Origin: CAVTOO01 sp963736355 | GTDB taxonomy: Bacteria > Pseudomonadota > Alphaproteobacteria > Rhizobiales > Xanthobacteraceae | DNA length: 64,000 nt | Direction: 5' to 3' | Assembly (NCBI GenBank): GCA_963736355.1 | Contig: CAVTOO010000007.1 | Location: 62,001-126,000, forward strand | Position numbers and translations under genes: made by a program | Shown: one piece after another, positions 28,645-38,414 of the stretch | Numbering within the stretch: the first letter of the stretch is position 1 | Layout of the letters: each line of letters starts with the position of its first letter | Notes under the pieces: generated by a model | What the model was told of the DNA's origin: nothing | Databases searched by the model: none | The model's input: only the letters and a program-made list of their open reading frames with translations

Positions 28645-29067
28645 TTAAGGCAGAATCAGGATCTGGACCGCGAAAACGACCCACATCACCGTTAACACCA
28701 CCGCGCCAGCGGCGAAGACGAAGAACCGATACGGCACGTAGTTCGTCGTCACATGCACATACGCATGAACGATGCGGCACAGCACGAACACCCATGACAG
28801 CACCACGAAGATCAGGTCGGCCTTGCGCGTCAGCAGCGCGAACGCGACCAGCACATAGAACAGCACCGGGAGCTGGAACTGGTTCTCGAAGTTCCGCGTG
28901 AACTGCGTCGCCCGTGTGTCCCAGGCGGACTGTCCGAGGGCGATGTCCCGGATACGGGTCTTGCCGGCCTTGATGTCGCCCACGCGCGCATAGCCCATCG
29001 CGAACATGATGCTGAGCGTCAGCGCCACCATCACGAAAACCGGCAACAGAACCGCCTGAATGGACAT
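28645..29067 (-). CDS. MAPEG family membrane protein
   Basis: 140 residues with four hydrophobic helices. The motif FENQFQLPVLFYVL is the MAPEG signature (membrane-associated proteins in eicosanoid and glutathione metabolism). Bacterial members are often glutathione transferases or peroxidases, but many are uncharacterised. ATG at 29067 is preceded by AAAAAAGGAGAAGCCG, a strong ribosome site that decides against the longer frame to 29232. Confidence 0.85.
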   Translation of the reverse strand: MSIQAVLLPVFVMVALTLSIMFAMGYARVGDIKAGKTRIRDIALGQSAWDTRATQFTRNFENQFQLPVLFYVLVAFALLTRKADLIFVVLSWVFVLCRIVHAYVHVTTNYVPYRFFVFAAGAVVLTVMWVVFAVQILILP

Positions 29068-29230
29068 CGGCTTCTCCTTTTTTATGGCACCCGACGGTGG
29101 CCTCGCTGTGGCGCAAAAGCAACGCCTGCCGCCGTTCTTTTCCAGGCCTTTGAACCCCGCGCCGCCCGGCACCGACCAATGGCCGAAGCGACCAAAAGGG
29201 CACGCGTGATGTGGCGTAGCGGAGGACGAC

Positions 29231-29932
29231 ATGGTCTATTTCCTGGCATCATTGGCCGGCGTTGCAGGCGCCTTCGGCGGTTGGCTCGCGATCGGCGCAG
29301 TTCTCGCCTTCTCGGCCGCGACCTTCGGAACGCCGGGACCTGACCGGATCACGGAGGCCTTTGCTCTCGCCGGGCCGCTCGGCGCCCTGTTGGGCCTGAC
29401 CCTTGGTTTTGCGTTGACGCTGCGCCTCAAGGGCGGCATCCGCGCGCCTGTCGAGATTGCGCGCCGGGTCGCCCTGATGCTGGCCGTCATCGCCGCGGCG
29501 GTGGTCGGCATGATGCAGCTTGGTTATGCGGCGCTCGGCCATCTCGGCCTCAATCCGAAGCCCCCCGCAGTGGCCTTTGAAATCCGCCTGCCGCAGAAGG
29601 AACTCTCCGATGTGGCGCGGACCGAAGCGCAGGTGGAACTGCACACCGATTTGAACCAGACCGTGGCGCGCCTCGATGGCGACTGGACGCTCTCCGAGGA
29701 TGGCCGCCCTGTGCTCAGCGGTTCCGTGCCGCTCTCCTATCGCACCAGCCAGCGCACGGTTGTTCTCAATATGCCCGGCCAGCCGGCACGGCTGTTCAAG
29801 CTGCGCCTCGCCGAGTCCCCGAGCCATTCTGAAACCTTCAGCCCGTGGCATCAGGTCGATTTCATCGACAAGGGCAGTCGCGAGCGAGCCCGTCCCGACG
29901 AAGGCTTCGCGATCCGCTATCGCGTGCTGTGA
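29231..29932 (+). CDS. Inner-membrane protein of unknown function
   Basis: 233 residues. Three hydrophobic segments at about residues 3-32, 43-65 and 76-103, followed by a soluble C-terminal part of ~120 residues that is predicted to lie in the periplasm. The soluble part has beta-rich sequence (AFEIRLPQKELS, GDWTLSEDGRPVLSGSV). No family recognised. ATG at 29231, the preceding GGAGGACGAC supplies a ribosome site. Confidence 0.65.
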   Translation: MVYFLASLAGVAGAFGGWLAIGAVLAFSAATFGTPGPDRITEAFALAGPLGALLGLTLGFALTLRLKGGIRAPVEIARRVALMLAVIAAAVVGMMQLGYAALGHLGLNPKPPAVAFEIRLPQKELSDVARTEAQVELHTDLNQTVARLDGDWTLSEDGRPVLSGSVPLSYRTSQRTVVLNMPGQPARLFKLRLAESPSHSETFSPWHQVDFIDKGSRERARPDEGFAIRYRVL

Positions 29933-30014
29933 TCCGCAGGCTGCAAGCGGCGTTGCGGATCGTGATTTGATCCCGATCAAGGCAACTGGCGCGGCGGTTC
30001 CGTGATATGTGTTC

Positions 30015-30560
30015 ATGATGCCAAGCCGAAGTGACAATGATCGTTACGGAATGGTGGCGGTCGCCCTTCACTGGCTAACCGCCGTCCTGATCGTCATGCT
30101 GCTGGCCTCGGGCTTCCGGGCGGACGATACCACGGACGCCGCAGCCAAGATCGCCTTGCTCCGGGTCCACGCCCCGCTGGGCCTGCTCATCCTGGCTCTG
30201 ACGCTCTTTCGCATTGTCTGGTGGCTGGGAGTGGACAACAAGCCCCCGCCTCTCGACCGGACGCAGCGCTGGCCGAACCGGCTGGCGAGCGCAATTCATT
30301 TTCTCCTGTATGCCGTGATTGTGCTGATGGCGGCCAGCGGCCTCGGCATGATGATCCTGAGCAGCGCCCACAATACGCTGTGGCTGGGGACCGGCACCCT
30401 GCCCGATTTCTTCACCTACGCGCCGCGTGTTCCGCACGGCATCGGTGCGAACCTGATGCTGGCGCTGCTTGCGATCCATATCCTCGCCGCGCTCTACCAT
30501 CATTTCATCCTCCGCGACGCCACGCTGCGGCGGATATGGTTCGCGCGCCGGGCGCGGTAA
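30015..30560 (+). CDS. Cytochrome b561 family protein
   Basis: 181 residues with four hydrophobic helices. Histidines expected to hold two b hemes are visible: H in VALHWLTAVL, in RVHAPLGLL, in AIHFLLYAV and AIHILAALYHHF. The family shuttles electrons in the inner membrane, often between quinones and other donors. ATG at 30015 is used; the GTG two codons before and ATG one codon after are alternatives. It ends four bases before the convergent CurA-like gene. Confidence 0.87.
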   Translation: MMPSRSDNDRYGMVAVALHWLTAVLIVMLLASGFRADDTTDAAAKIALLRVHAPLGLLILALTLFRIVWWLGVDNKPPPLDRTQRWPNRLASAIHFLLYAVIVLMAASGLGMMILSSAHNTLWLGTGTLPDFFTYAPRVPHGIGANLMLALLAIHILAALYHHFILRDATLRRIWFARRAR

Positions 30561-30563
30561 GCC

Positions 30564-31580
30564 TCAGGCGATCTTCACCACCGCCTTGCCGACATTGGCG
30601 CCGTCGAGCAATCCGATCAGCGCCTGCGGCGCCTTGTCGAGCCCTTCGACGACATGCTCGCGCCACTTGATGCGTCCCTCACGCACCCATTGCGACATGT
30701 CGCGCTCGAACTCGGCGCGGCGCGCGTCGTATTCGCGAACGATGAAGCCCTTCACCGTCATGCGCTTGACCAGCATCATGCGCATGAAGCGCTGCAGCGG
30801 CGTGAACTCGTCACCGCCCGTGACACCGCCATAATAGGAAATGACACCGCACACCGGAATGCGCGCATGGATCGCAAGGTTCGGCAGCACCGCTTCCAGC
30901 ACCTTGCCGCCGACATTCTCATAATAGACATCGATGCCGTTCGGGCACGCCGCCTTGAGCCGCCCGGCAAGATCCGGCGCGCGGTGATCGAGGCAATCGT
31001 CGAACCCGAATTCTTCTTTCACAAGCCTGCACTTGTCGGCGCCGCCGGCGATGCCGACAGCGCGCGCGCCTTTCATCTTGGCGATCTGCCCCACCACCGA
31101 GCCGACCGCGCCCGATGCCGCAGCCACAACCACCGTCTCGCCGGCCTTGGGCTGGCCGATGTCGAGCAGGCCGAAATACGCCGTCATGCCGGGCATGCCG
31201 AGGATGCCGAGCGCGGTCGAGACCGGTGCGATCTTGGGGTCGATGCGGCTCAACGTCTCCGCCTTCGCGATGGCGTGCGTCTGCCAGCCGGAATGCGCCA
31301 GCACGATATCGCCCGCTTTGAAATCCGGGCTGTTCGACTGCAGCACTTCGGCGACCGTGCCGCCCTCGATCACCGCACCCTCCGGCGTCGGCGCCGCGTA
31401 GGACGCCGTTTCCTTGATGCGACCGTGCACATACGGATCGATGGAAATGAACAGCGTCTTGAGCAGCACCTCGCCCGCGCCGGGCTTCGGCGGATCGTAG
31501 CTTTCCGTGCGGAAATGCACGGGCGCGAGTTCGCCGGTCGGACGGGACGCGAGAACGATACGGGTGGCGGACTGCGACAT
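30564..31580 (-). CDS. NADP-dependent MDR-type reductase (CurA/leukotriene dehydrogenase-like)
   Basis: 338 residues. Zinc-less medium-chain reductase: ISIDPYVHGRIKE, the cofactor motif AAASGAVGSVVGQIAKMKGA and YYENVGGKVLEAVLP are typical of the CurA/prostaglandin reductase group, which reduce the double bond of alpha,beta-unsaturated ketones with NADPH. ATG at 31580 (MSQSATRIVLA) starts right at the homologous region. Intact. Divergent from the asparaginase gene. Confidence 0.9.
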   Translation of the reverse strand: MSQSATRIVLASRPTGELAPVHFRTESYDPPKPGAGEVLLKTLFISIDPYVHGRIKETASYAAPTPEGAVIEGGTVAEVLQSNSPDFKAGDIVLAHSGWQTHAIAKAETLSRIDPKIAPVSTALGILGMPGMTAYFGLLDIGQPKAGETVVVAAASGAVGSVVGQIAKMKGARAVGIAGGADKCRLVKEEFGFDDCLDHRAPDLAGRLKAACPNGIDVYYENVGGKVLEAVLPNLAIHARIPVCGVISYYGGVTGGDEFTPLQRFMRMMLVKRMTVKGFIVREYDARRAEFERDMSQWVREGRIKWREHVVEGLDKAPQALIGLLDGANVGKAVVKIA

Positions 31581-31633
31581 GGCTACTCTCTTTCGTCGAA
31601 CGGCGTCGGATTGATGCACAATGACTGCTTCTG

Positions 31634-31668
31634 GGAAAGATGGATTGCCGGGTCAAGCCCGGCAATGA
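31634..31668. repeat. Short palindromic interspersed repeat
   Basis: The core GCCGGGTCAAGCCCGGC is an almost perfect palindrome followed by AATGACA. A close relative lies at about 32930-32958 (GGCCGGACAAACCCGGCC followed by ATGACA). This element is scattered between genes in Bradyrhizobium-like genomes and can form a strong hairpin in RNA. Here it stands in the 137-base spacer upstream of the asparaginase gene. Confidence 0.6.
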
Positions 31669-31717
31669 CAAGATACCGGTTCGCCAGTGCCGATATGGGC
31701 GCCCATGTGAGCTTTTT

Positions 31718-32710
31718 ATGACCGATCCTGTCCTTGTCGAAGTCACGCGCGGCGACCGCGTCGAGAGCGAGCATCGCGGCGCAATCGCCGTGATCGACGC
31801 CGACGGCAGCGTGGTCACGGCCATCGGCGACATCGACCGGCCGCATTATCCGCGCTCGGCGGTGAAGGCCATGCAATCCCTCGTGCTGATCGAAAGCGGC
31901 GCTGCCGATGCGTTCGGTTTCGGCGACGCGGAGATAGCCCTCGCCTGCGCCTCGCATGGCGGCGAACCCGGCCACGTCGCGACCGCGGCGCATATGCTCA
32001 GGCAGGCCGGGCTCGATGCGACATGTCTTGAATGCGGCGCGCATTGGCCGTCGAACGAAGCGGCACGCATCGCACTGGCGCGCTCAGGCGCGGAGCCGTC
32101 GGCGCTCCACAACAACTGCTCCGGCAAGCATGCGGGGTTTCTGTGCGCGGCAACGACGCTCGGTGAGGAGACGCGCGGTTATGTCGCCGCCGATCATCCG
32201 ATCCAGATGGAGATCAAGGCGATCCTCGAAGACGTCACGCGCCATCGACTCACGGCAAAAGACCGCGCCATCGACGGCTGCGCCATTCCGACCTACGCCA
32301 TCCCCTTGCGCGCGCTCGCCGCTGGCTTTGCGCGCTTCGGCAGCGGGCAAGGTCTCGCGCCGGGGCGCATCAAGGCCGCGCGCCGTTTGCTGGAGGCGTG
32401 TGCCGCAAAGCCCTGGTACGTCGCGGGCACCGACCGCTTCTGCACCGAGGTGATGGAGAGCTTCGGCAAGCGCGTTTTCGTCAAGACCGGCGCGGAAGGC
32501 GTATTCTGCGGCGCCATCCCCGAACTCGGGCTCGGCATCGCGCTCAAATGCGACGATGGCGCGACGCGCGCATCGGAAGTCGCGATGGCCAATGTGCTGG
32601 CGCAGCTATTGAATGGTGACGACCGCTCCGCCTTGTCACGCTGGACGACGAAGCCGGTGCGCAGTGTGCGAGGCGTAGAGGTTGGAGTGGTACGCGCGGC
32701 CATCGCCTAG
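31718..32710 (+). CDS. Asparaginase of the PF06089 (Rhizobium etli type II) family
   Basis: 330 residues and intact. Hydrolyses asparagine to aspartate and ammonia. Family motifs: YPRSAVKAMQSL, ACASHGGEPGHV, HNNCSGKHAGFL and a C-terminal GVFCGAIPELGLGIALK. This family is unrelated to the E. coli type enzymes and is typical of rhizobia. No signal peptide, so cytoplasmic. ATG at 31718; the longer open frame to 31640 runs through an interspersed repeat and is rejected. Confidence 0.88.
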   Translation: MTDPVLVEVTRGDRVESEHRGAIAVIDADGSVVTAIGDIDRPHYPRSAVKAMQSLVLIESGAADAFGFGDAEIALACASHGGEPGHVATAAHMLRQAGLDATCLECGAHWPSNEAARIALARSGAEPSALHNNCSGKHAGFLCAATTLGEETRGYVAADHPIQMEIKAILEDVTRHRLTAKDRAIDGCAIPTYAIPLRALAAGFARFGSGQGLAPGRIKAARRLLEACAAKPWYVAGTDRFCTEVMESFGKRVFVKTGAEGVFCGAIPELGLGIALKCDDGATRASEVAMANVLAQLLNGDDRSALSRWTTKPVRSVRGVEVGVVRAAIA

Positions 32711-32958
32711 GTGCCGGCCGTCCTCATCCTGAGGAGCGAGCCGAAGGCGAGCGTCTCGAAGGATGAGGTACGATCCGCCTCATGGTTCGAGACGGCTGCT
32801 TCGCAGCCTCCTCACCATGAGGCAAACAGCGAACGCGACCCGAAATCGTTAGAATGGACGGAGAAGACTTCGTCATGCCCGGCCTCGGCGGCATTTACGC
32901 CTTGAAAGAATAGCTGAGATAGGAAAGACGTGGATGGCCGGACAAACCCGGCCATGAC
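32711..32958. repeat. Interspersed palindromic repeat cluster
   Basis: Two elements stand after the asparaginase gene. At about 32720-32823 the text TCCTCATCCTGAGGAGC, TCTCGAAGGATGAGG, CATGGTTCGAGACGG and TCCTCACCATGAGG forms nested inverted repeats; this is the widespread intergenic element of Bradyrhizobium and Rhodopseudomonas. At 32875-32890 and 32930-32958 the CATGCCCGGCC type element appears (GGCCGGACAAACCCGGCC). No protein is likely here. Transcripts from both the asparaginase and guaB genes end in it, so it may help stabilise 3' ends. Confidence 0.7.
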
Positions 32959-32984
32959 AGCAAAAACGCCGCTCGCCGAGAAAC

Positions 32985-34475
32985 TTACCCCGCGCCCGGA
33001 TAGTTCGGCGCTTCGCGCGTGATCATCACGTCATGGACGTGGCTCTCGCGCAGACCGGCGTTGGAGATGCGCACGAACTGCGCCTTCTTGTGGAACTCTC
33101 CGATGGTCGGTGCGCCGACATAGCCCATCGCCGCGCGCAGGCCACCGGCCAGCTGATGCACGACGTTCGCAGCCGGGCCCTTGTAAGGCACCTGCCCCTC
33201 GATGCCTTCCGGCACGAGCTTGAGCGTGTCCTTGATGTCCTGCTGGAAGTAGCGGTCGGCCGAGCCGCGCGCCATCGCGCCGACCGAGCCCATGCCGCGA
33301 TAGGCCTTGTAGGAGCGGCCCTGAAACAGGAACACTTCGCCCGGCGTCTCGTCCGTGCCTGCAAGCAGTGAGCCGACCATGGCGACATCCGCACCGGCGG
33401 CAATCGCCTTGGCGAGATCGCCCGAATATTTGATGCCGCCATCGGCGATCACCGGAATGTTGGCTTTCCTGGCGCTCTCCACCGCTTCCATGATGGCGGT
33501 GAGCTGCGGCACGCCGACGCCGGCGACGATGCGCGTCGTGCAGATCGAGCCCGGTCCGATGCCGACCTTCACGGCATCCGCGCCGGAATCGATCAGCGCC
33601 TTGGCGCCTTCGGCCGTCGCGACGTTACCGGCCACGACCTGCACGGCGTTGGATTGCTTCTTGATGCGGTTGACGGCCTCGAGCACGCGCATGGAGTGAC
33701 CATGCGCCGTATCGACGACGATGATATCGACGCCCGCGTCGATCAGTCTCTCGGTGCGCGCGAAGCCTTCATCGCCGACGGTGGTCGCGGCGGCAACGCG
33801 CAAGCGTCCCTGCTCGTCCTTGCAGGCGAGCGGATGCGCCACCGCCTTCTCGATGTCCTTGACCGTGATCAGCCCGACGCATCGATAGTCATCGTCCACC
33901 ACCAGAAGCTTTTCGATGCGATGTTGATGCAGCAGCCGCTTGGCTTCTTCCTGGCCGACGTTCTCGCGCACGGTGACGAGGTTCTCATGCGTCATCAGCT
34001 CCGAGACCTTCTGGCCCGGGTCGGTCGCAAACCGCACGTCACGATTGGTCAGAATGCCGACCAGCTTGCCCGGCTTTCCCGGAGCACCCCCGGTGACCAC
34101 CGGAACGCCGGAGATGCTGTTCTCTTTCATCAGAGTCAGCGCGTCGGCGAGTTTCGCGTCAGGCGAGATCGTCAGCGGATTGACCACCATGCCGGATTCG
34201 AATTTCTTGACCTGGCGCACCTGTGCGGCCTGGCCGTCGATATCGAAATTGCGGTGGATCACGCCGAGGCCGCCCGCCTGCGCCATGGCAATTGCCATGC
34301 GCGCTTCGGTGACCGTATCCATCGCCGAGGCGATGATCGGAATGTTGAGAGCAATCGCGCGTGTGATGTGGGTGCGGATATCGGCTTGGGACGGCATGAT
34401 CTCCGACAGGCCGGGCTTCAGCAGCACGTCGTCGAATGTGTATGCCTCGGTTACGCTGTCACGCAGACCCGCCAT
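32985..34475 (-). CDS. guaB: IMP dehydrogenase
   Basis: 496 residues and intact. NAD-dependent oxidation of IMP to XMP, the committed step to GMP. The (beta/alpha)8 barrel begins at FDDVLLKPG; catalytic Cys lies in GPGSICTTRIVAGVG; the mobile flap region is MGSVGAMARGSADRYFQ. Residues ~95-215 hold two CBS domains (ISPDAKLADALTLM…ENLVTVRENVGQEEA). ATG at 34475 is preferred to a TTG two codons earlier. The next purine gene, guaA, is 6 kb downstream on the same strand. Confidence 0.96.
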   Translation of the reverse strand: MAGLRDSVTEAYTFDDVLLKPGLSEIMPSQADIRTHITRAIALNIPIIASAMDTVTEARMAIAMAQAGGLGVIHRNFDIDGQAAQVRQVKKFESGMVVNPLTISPDAKLADALTLMKENSISGVPVVTGGAPGKPGKLVGILTNRDVRFATDPGQKVSELMTHENLVTVRENVGQEEAKRLLHQHRIEKLLVVDDDYRCVGLITVKDIEKAVAHPLACKDEQGRLRVAAATTVGDEGFARTERLIDAGVDIIVVDTAHGHSMRVLEAVNRIKKQSNAVQVVAGNVATAEGAKALIDSGADAVKVGIGPGSICTTRIVAGVGVPQLTAIMEAVESARKANIPVIADGGIKYSGDLAKAIAAGADVAMVGSLLAGTDETPGEVFLFQGRSYKAYRGMGSVGAMARGSADRYFQQDIKDTLKLVPEGIEGQVPYKGPAANVVHQLAGGLRAAMGYVGAPTIGEFHKKAQFVRISNAGLRESHVHDVMITREAPNYPGAG

Positions 34476-34821
34476 TGCCAACTCCGTCTATTCCGAACCG
34501 GCGGCCCGGCAGCCGCCTGATTGACCGGAACGGGCCTTCCGCGGTGCGATCCGTTGGACCACTCCGATTCGGAGACCCGTCATTTGTGTTGGCGGTGGTC
34601 GTTAGCATGGGAACCGGCCAAATCAAAGGAATTCTGCGATCACGCCTGCGTTTTCCGCAGGTCTGGCGCGTATATCAGGGCTGCGACGGCGGCGGGTGAC
34701 GCAAGCGCCCGCCTCCCGTAGTTTGCCGACGCGTCGCCTCGCCGGACGCACGCCTCGTCCAGCGCCTGATGTCGTGTATTCCCGCGCGGCCGGCTCATTC
34801 CAGGATCTGTCTCCCCGCTCC
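34476..34821. other. Divergent spacer between guaB and the MFS gene
   Basis: About 345 bases, GC-rich, between two divergent genes. Promoters for both must lie here, but I cannot point to convincing -35/-10 pairs. The open frame extending the MFS gene upstream to 34696 has no hydrophobic or family character and is not taken as coding. No repeat, RNA gene or further motif recognised. Confidence 0.4.
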
Positions 34822-36282
34822 ATGCGCACCGAACGTATTATCCCGCTGATCGTCGCGACCGCCCTGTTCATGGAGCACATGGATTCCACGGTCATCGGCA
34901 CGTCGCTGCCGGCCATCGCGGCCGATATCGGCACCAGCCCGCTGACGCTGAAACTCGCCATCACGTCCTATCTGATGTCGCTCGCGATCTTCATGCCGGC
35001 GAGCGGCTGGACGGCCGACCGCTTCGGCGCCCGCGTCGTGTTCTGCGCCGCCATCGGCGTCTTCATGCTGGGATCGATCGGCTGCGCCTTCGCCCAGTCG
35101 ATCGAACATTTCGTCATCGCGCGCATCGTGCAGGGCATCGGTGGCGCGATGATGACACCGGTCGGACGCCTCGTGCTGGTCCAGACCATCGACAAGCGCC
35201 AACTCGTCGCCGCGATGGCGTGGGTGACGATGCCGGCGCTGGTGGGGCCGATGGTCGGCCCGCCGCTCGGCGGCTTCATCACCACTTATTTTTCCTGGCA
35301 CTGGATCTTCCTGATCAACATTCCCATCGGCATCGTCGGCATCGCATTCGCCAACCGCTACATCCCGGACATCAAAAGCGAAACGCGCGAACCTTTCGAT
35401 CTGTATGGCGCGGTGCTGTCGGGCATCGGTGTCGCCGGGCTGATGTTCGGCCTGTCGGTCGCCGGTCTCGGGATCCTGCCGTGGTGGCTGATCACGATCC
35501 TCGTTGTCGTCGGCGCCATGTCGATGACGACCTATGTTCGATATTCGCTGACGATTGCGGCTCCGGTGCTGGATTTCTCCCTGCTGCGAATCCAGACGCT
35601 CTACGCATCCGTCGTCGGCGGCTTCCTGTTTCGCGTCGGCCTCGGCGCGGTGCCGTTCCTGCTGCCGCTGTTGATGCAGCTCGGTTTCGGCCTCTCGCCG
35701 TTTGCGTCAGGACTTGTGACATTCACATCGGTCGTCGGTGCCTTCACCATGAAGGGACTGGCGCCGGCGCTGATCAACCGATTTGGCTTCCGCACATTGA
35801 TGATCTGGGCCTGCGTCGTCAGCTCGGCCTTCCTTGCGGCCTATGCGCTGTTCGTGCCGCCCTTGCCGCTCGTCGTCATCGCCGGTGTGCTGATGATCGG
35901 GGGCTTCTTCCGCTCGCTGATGTTCTCGTCGAACAACGCGATTGCCTATGCCGATGTCGAGAAAGCCGACATGACGCGCGCCTCGACGCTGGTGAATGTC
36001 TGCCAGCAACTGGCGCTGGCAACCGGTGTTGCCGTCGGCGCGGCGGTTGTGGAAGCGACTGTCGCCTTCCGCAGCGGACCGCAGATTGTCGCGCAGGATT
36101 TCGGCCCGGCCTTCATTCTGATGGGCGCAATCTCGATGGCGGCCGTGTTCATCTACTGGCGGCTGCCGGACAATGCCGGACAGTCCATGGCCACCCGGGT
36201 CAGTCGCGTTCGCACCGCCGAACAGACGGCGGAAGCCGAAGCCGCTGAAACGAGCCGCGACGCGCGCGATCAGCGCTTGTAA
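34822..36282 (+). CDS. MFS transporter, DHA2 (EmrB-like) family
   Basis: 486 residues, about 13-14 hydrophobic helices. Motifs: the helix 1 stretch FMEHMDSTVIGTSLPAI (family D1 motif), GWTADRFGARVVF between helices 2 and 3, and helix 5 motif C-like ALVGPMVGPPLGGFI, diagnostic of drug/proton antiporters. It is probably a drug or metabolite exporter; no partner membrane-fusion protein is adjacent, so it would act alone. ATG at 34822 begins right at the first helix. The C-terminal tail is charged and overlaps the 3' end of convergent rlmE by 13 bases. Confidence 0.88.
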   Translation: MRTERIIPLIVATALFMEHMDSTVIGTSLPAIAADIGTSPLTLKLAITSYLMSLAIFMPASGWTADRFGARVVFCAAIGVFMLGSIGCAFAQSIEHFVIARIVQGIGGAMMTPVGRLVLVQTIDKRQLVAAMAWVTMPALVGPMVGPPLGGFITTYFSWHWIFLINIPIGIVGIAFANRYIPDIKSETREPFDLYGAVLSGIGVAGLMFGLSVAGLGILPWWLITILVVVGAMSMTTYVRYSLTIAAPVLDFSLLRIQTLYASVVGGFLFRVGLGAVPFLLPLLMQLGFGLSPFASGLVTFTSVVGAFTMKGLAPALINRFGFRTLMIWACVVSSAFLAAYALFVPPLPLVVIAGVLMIGGFFRSLMFSSNNAIAYADVEKADMTRASTLVNVCQQLALATGVAVGAAVVEATVAFRSGPQIVAQDFGPAFILMGAISMAAVFIYWRLPDNAGQSMATRVSRVRTAEQTAEAEAAETSRDARDQRL

Positions 36283-37124
36283 CGAAACCCTGTCGCCAGC
36301 ACGTAGCGCTCGGATGAACCGGCGCGGCTGGCTTCCGGCTTGACGTGGCGCACGGTGGCATAGTCCTGCTTGAGCTGCGCGACGAGCGCGGAATCGGCGC
36401 CACCCTGAAACACCTTCGCCAGAAATGTCCCGCCGGGATTGAGCACTTCGCGGGCAAAATGCGCCGCGTTCTCGACCAGCCCCATGATGCGTAACTGATC
36501 GGTCGGTGCGATGGCCCGTGGTGTTCGCCGCCATATCCGACATCACCACATCGGCGCCGCCGCCGAGCATGGCGCGCAGGTTTCCGGCGCGCTGTCTTCG
36601 AGAAAGTCGATCTGCGCGAACTCGACGCCCGCGATCTCGGGCATCTCCAGAAGGTCGATGGCAATGACACGGCCCCGGCCCTGTTCTGAGCCGACCTTCT
36701 TGGCCGCAATCTGGCTCCAGCCACCGGGTGCTGCGCCGAGATCGACAATCGCCTGACCGCTTTTGAGAATCTTGTAGCGGTCGTCGATCTCCTTGAGCTT
36801 GTAGGCGGCGCGCGAGCGATAGCCCTCTTTCTTGGCGCGCTCGACATACGGATCGTTGAGCTGGCGGTCGAGCCACAGCTTCGACGACAGCGTGCGCTTG
36901 CCGCCGCGGTTCTTCACCTGCACGCGGAAGCGGTCACCGATCTTGCCGGAGGATTTTGCGGCGGTGGTCTTCTTCGGCTCGCTTGGCTTCTTGTCTGTTT
37001 TGGCGACGCTCTTTGTGTCCGCACGGTCGGCGCTCTTGAGCGTGCGCGTCACGGCGCGCTTGTTGTCCGCTTTAACCGCGCTTTTGCGGGTGCGCTTGCC
37101 GGTGATTTTGCCGACCTTGGCCAT
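36270..37124 (-). CDS. rlmE: 23S rRNA 2'-O-methyltransferase RlmE (FtsJ), frame-disrupted
   Basis: Methylates U2552 in the peptidyl-transferase region of 23S rRNA. The SAM motif is IVDLGAAPGGWSQIAA; further motifs are VVMSDMAANTTGHR and AREVLNPGGTFLAKVFQGG, and SRAAYKLKEID before the fold holds the catalytic lysine. Frame breaks near 36590 and 36490. An N-terminal extension of ~75 residues, very rich in Lys, Thr and Ser, precedes the conserved part; such basic extensions occur in alphaproteobacterial RlmE. ATG at 37124. Confidence 0.9.
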
Positions 37125-37207
37125 GCCATGCTGCCTGTGCTGCCGAAGGTCCTCAGAGCGAGGAGCGAATTGGTGTGGTCTGCGCTTCGCACAAGACGCA
37201 AATCACT

Positions 37208-38242
37208 TCAAGAGGCGCGGATCGTCCCGTCCTCGCGCATCATCTGCATCAGCATGCCCTCGCGCAGCCCGCGGTCGGCCACGCGCAGGCGGCGGCAGGG
37301 GAACGCCTTGCGGATGGCATCGAGGATGGCGCAGCCCGCCAGCACCAGATCCGCGCGCTCGGCGCCGATGCAGCCATTGCTGACGCGGTCGTCATAGGGC
37401 ATCGCCAGAAGCCGCTCGACCGTCTGGGTGATTTCGTCGTCGCTCATCCAGGCGCCATCGACACGGCGGCGGTCGTAACGCGGCAATTCGAGATGAATGC
37501 CGGCGATGGTCGTCACCGTGCCCGAGGTGCCGAGCAGATGCATGTCGCCGAGATCGCTGCCGTGACGGCCGGCGAACTCGGCGAGATGATCGGAAACCTC
37601 ATCGATCATGGCGTCATAGGATTCGCGCGTGACATGCGTGCCGCCATGGCGCTCCGCCAGCGTCACCACGCCGACCGGCAACGACGCCCAGCCGCGGATC
37701 TGCGGCAGCCCGTCGCCGTCCAGCAGGCGGTCGAGCCGGACGATTTCGGACGACCCGCCGCCGATATCGAACAGGATCGCGCCGGAGCATTCGCGGTCCA
37801 TCAGCGGCGTGCAGCCGGTCGCGGCCAGCAAGGCTTCCGTTTCGCGGTCGATGATCTCAAGCCGGATGCCGAGTTCCTCGTCGACGCGCGAGCGGAACTC
37901 GTCGGCATTGGTGGCGGCGCGGCAGGCCTCGGTGGCGATCAGGCGCGCGCGCGTCGCCCCGCGCGTGCGCATCTTGTCGCGGCAGATCCGCAAGGCGTCC
38001 ACGGCGCGGCCGATGGCGGCGTCGCTCAGGCGGCCAGTGCGCGAGACGCCCTCGCCCAGCCGGACGATGCGCGAAAACGAATCGATGACGCGGAAGCCGC
38101 CCTCGGAGGGGCGCGCCACCAGCAGCCGGCAATTGTTGGTCCCTAAGTCAAGCGCCGCATAGGTCGGCTCGCGCCCGTGACCGGCGCGCGCATCGACACT
38201 CCCGGCGCCGGGCCCCTGGCCTCGGCGCGTACCGTCATCCAT
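37208..38242 (-). CDS. Ppx/GppA family phosphatase
   Basis: 344 residues. Actin-like ATPase fold with phosphate-binding motifs AALDLGTNNCRLLVA, ILFDIGGGSSEIV and LLGTSGTVTTIAGIH. The short, single-module form without a C-terminal HD domain is usual in alphaproteobacteria and is annotated as exopolyphosphatase or pppGpp phosphohydrolase; which reaction applies cannot be decided here. ATG at 38242 (MDDGTRRGQG) is likely. RlmE follows about 80 bases downstream on the same strand, a frequent neighbour pair. Confidence 0.88.
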   Translation of the reverse strand: MDDGTRRGQGPGAGSVDARAGHGREPTYAALDLGTNNCRLLVARPSEGGFRVIDSFSRIVRLGEGVSRTGRLSDAAIGRAVDALRICRDKMRTRGATRARLIATEACRAATNADEFRSRVDEELGIRLEIIDRETEALLAATGCTPLMDRECSGAILFDIGGGSSEIVRLDRLLDGDGLPQIRGWASLPVGVVTLAERHGGTHVTRESYDAMIDEVSDHLAEFAGRHGSDLGDMHLLGTSGTVTTIAGIHLELPRYDRRRVDGAWMSDDEITQTVERLLAMPYDDRVSNGCIGAERADLVLAGCAILDAIRKAFPCRRLRVADRGLREGMLMQMMREDGTIRAS

Positions 38243-38414
38243 CAAAGCGTCTCCCGGCGCAAAGTGTAGCAGTGCCGGGAACCCACGCAAAGCGAGCTTA
38301 AGACCCATGCCGTTCAATGGGTTGCGGCTGGGACCCCGCTCCGATATGGCAAGGGCGGCCACAGCGCATGGGGCGCGTGGACAGCCTGGGCGGCCGTTTG
38401 GCCGAAAATGAGCG

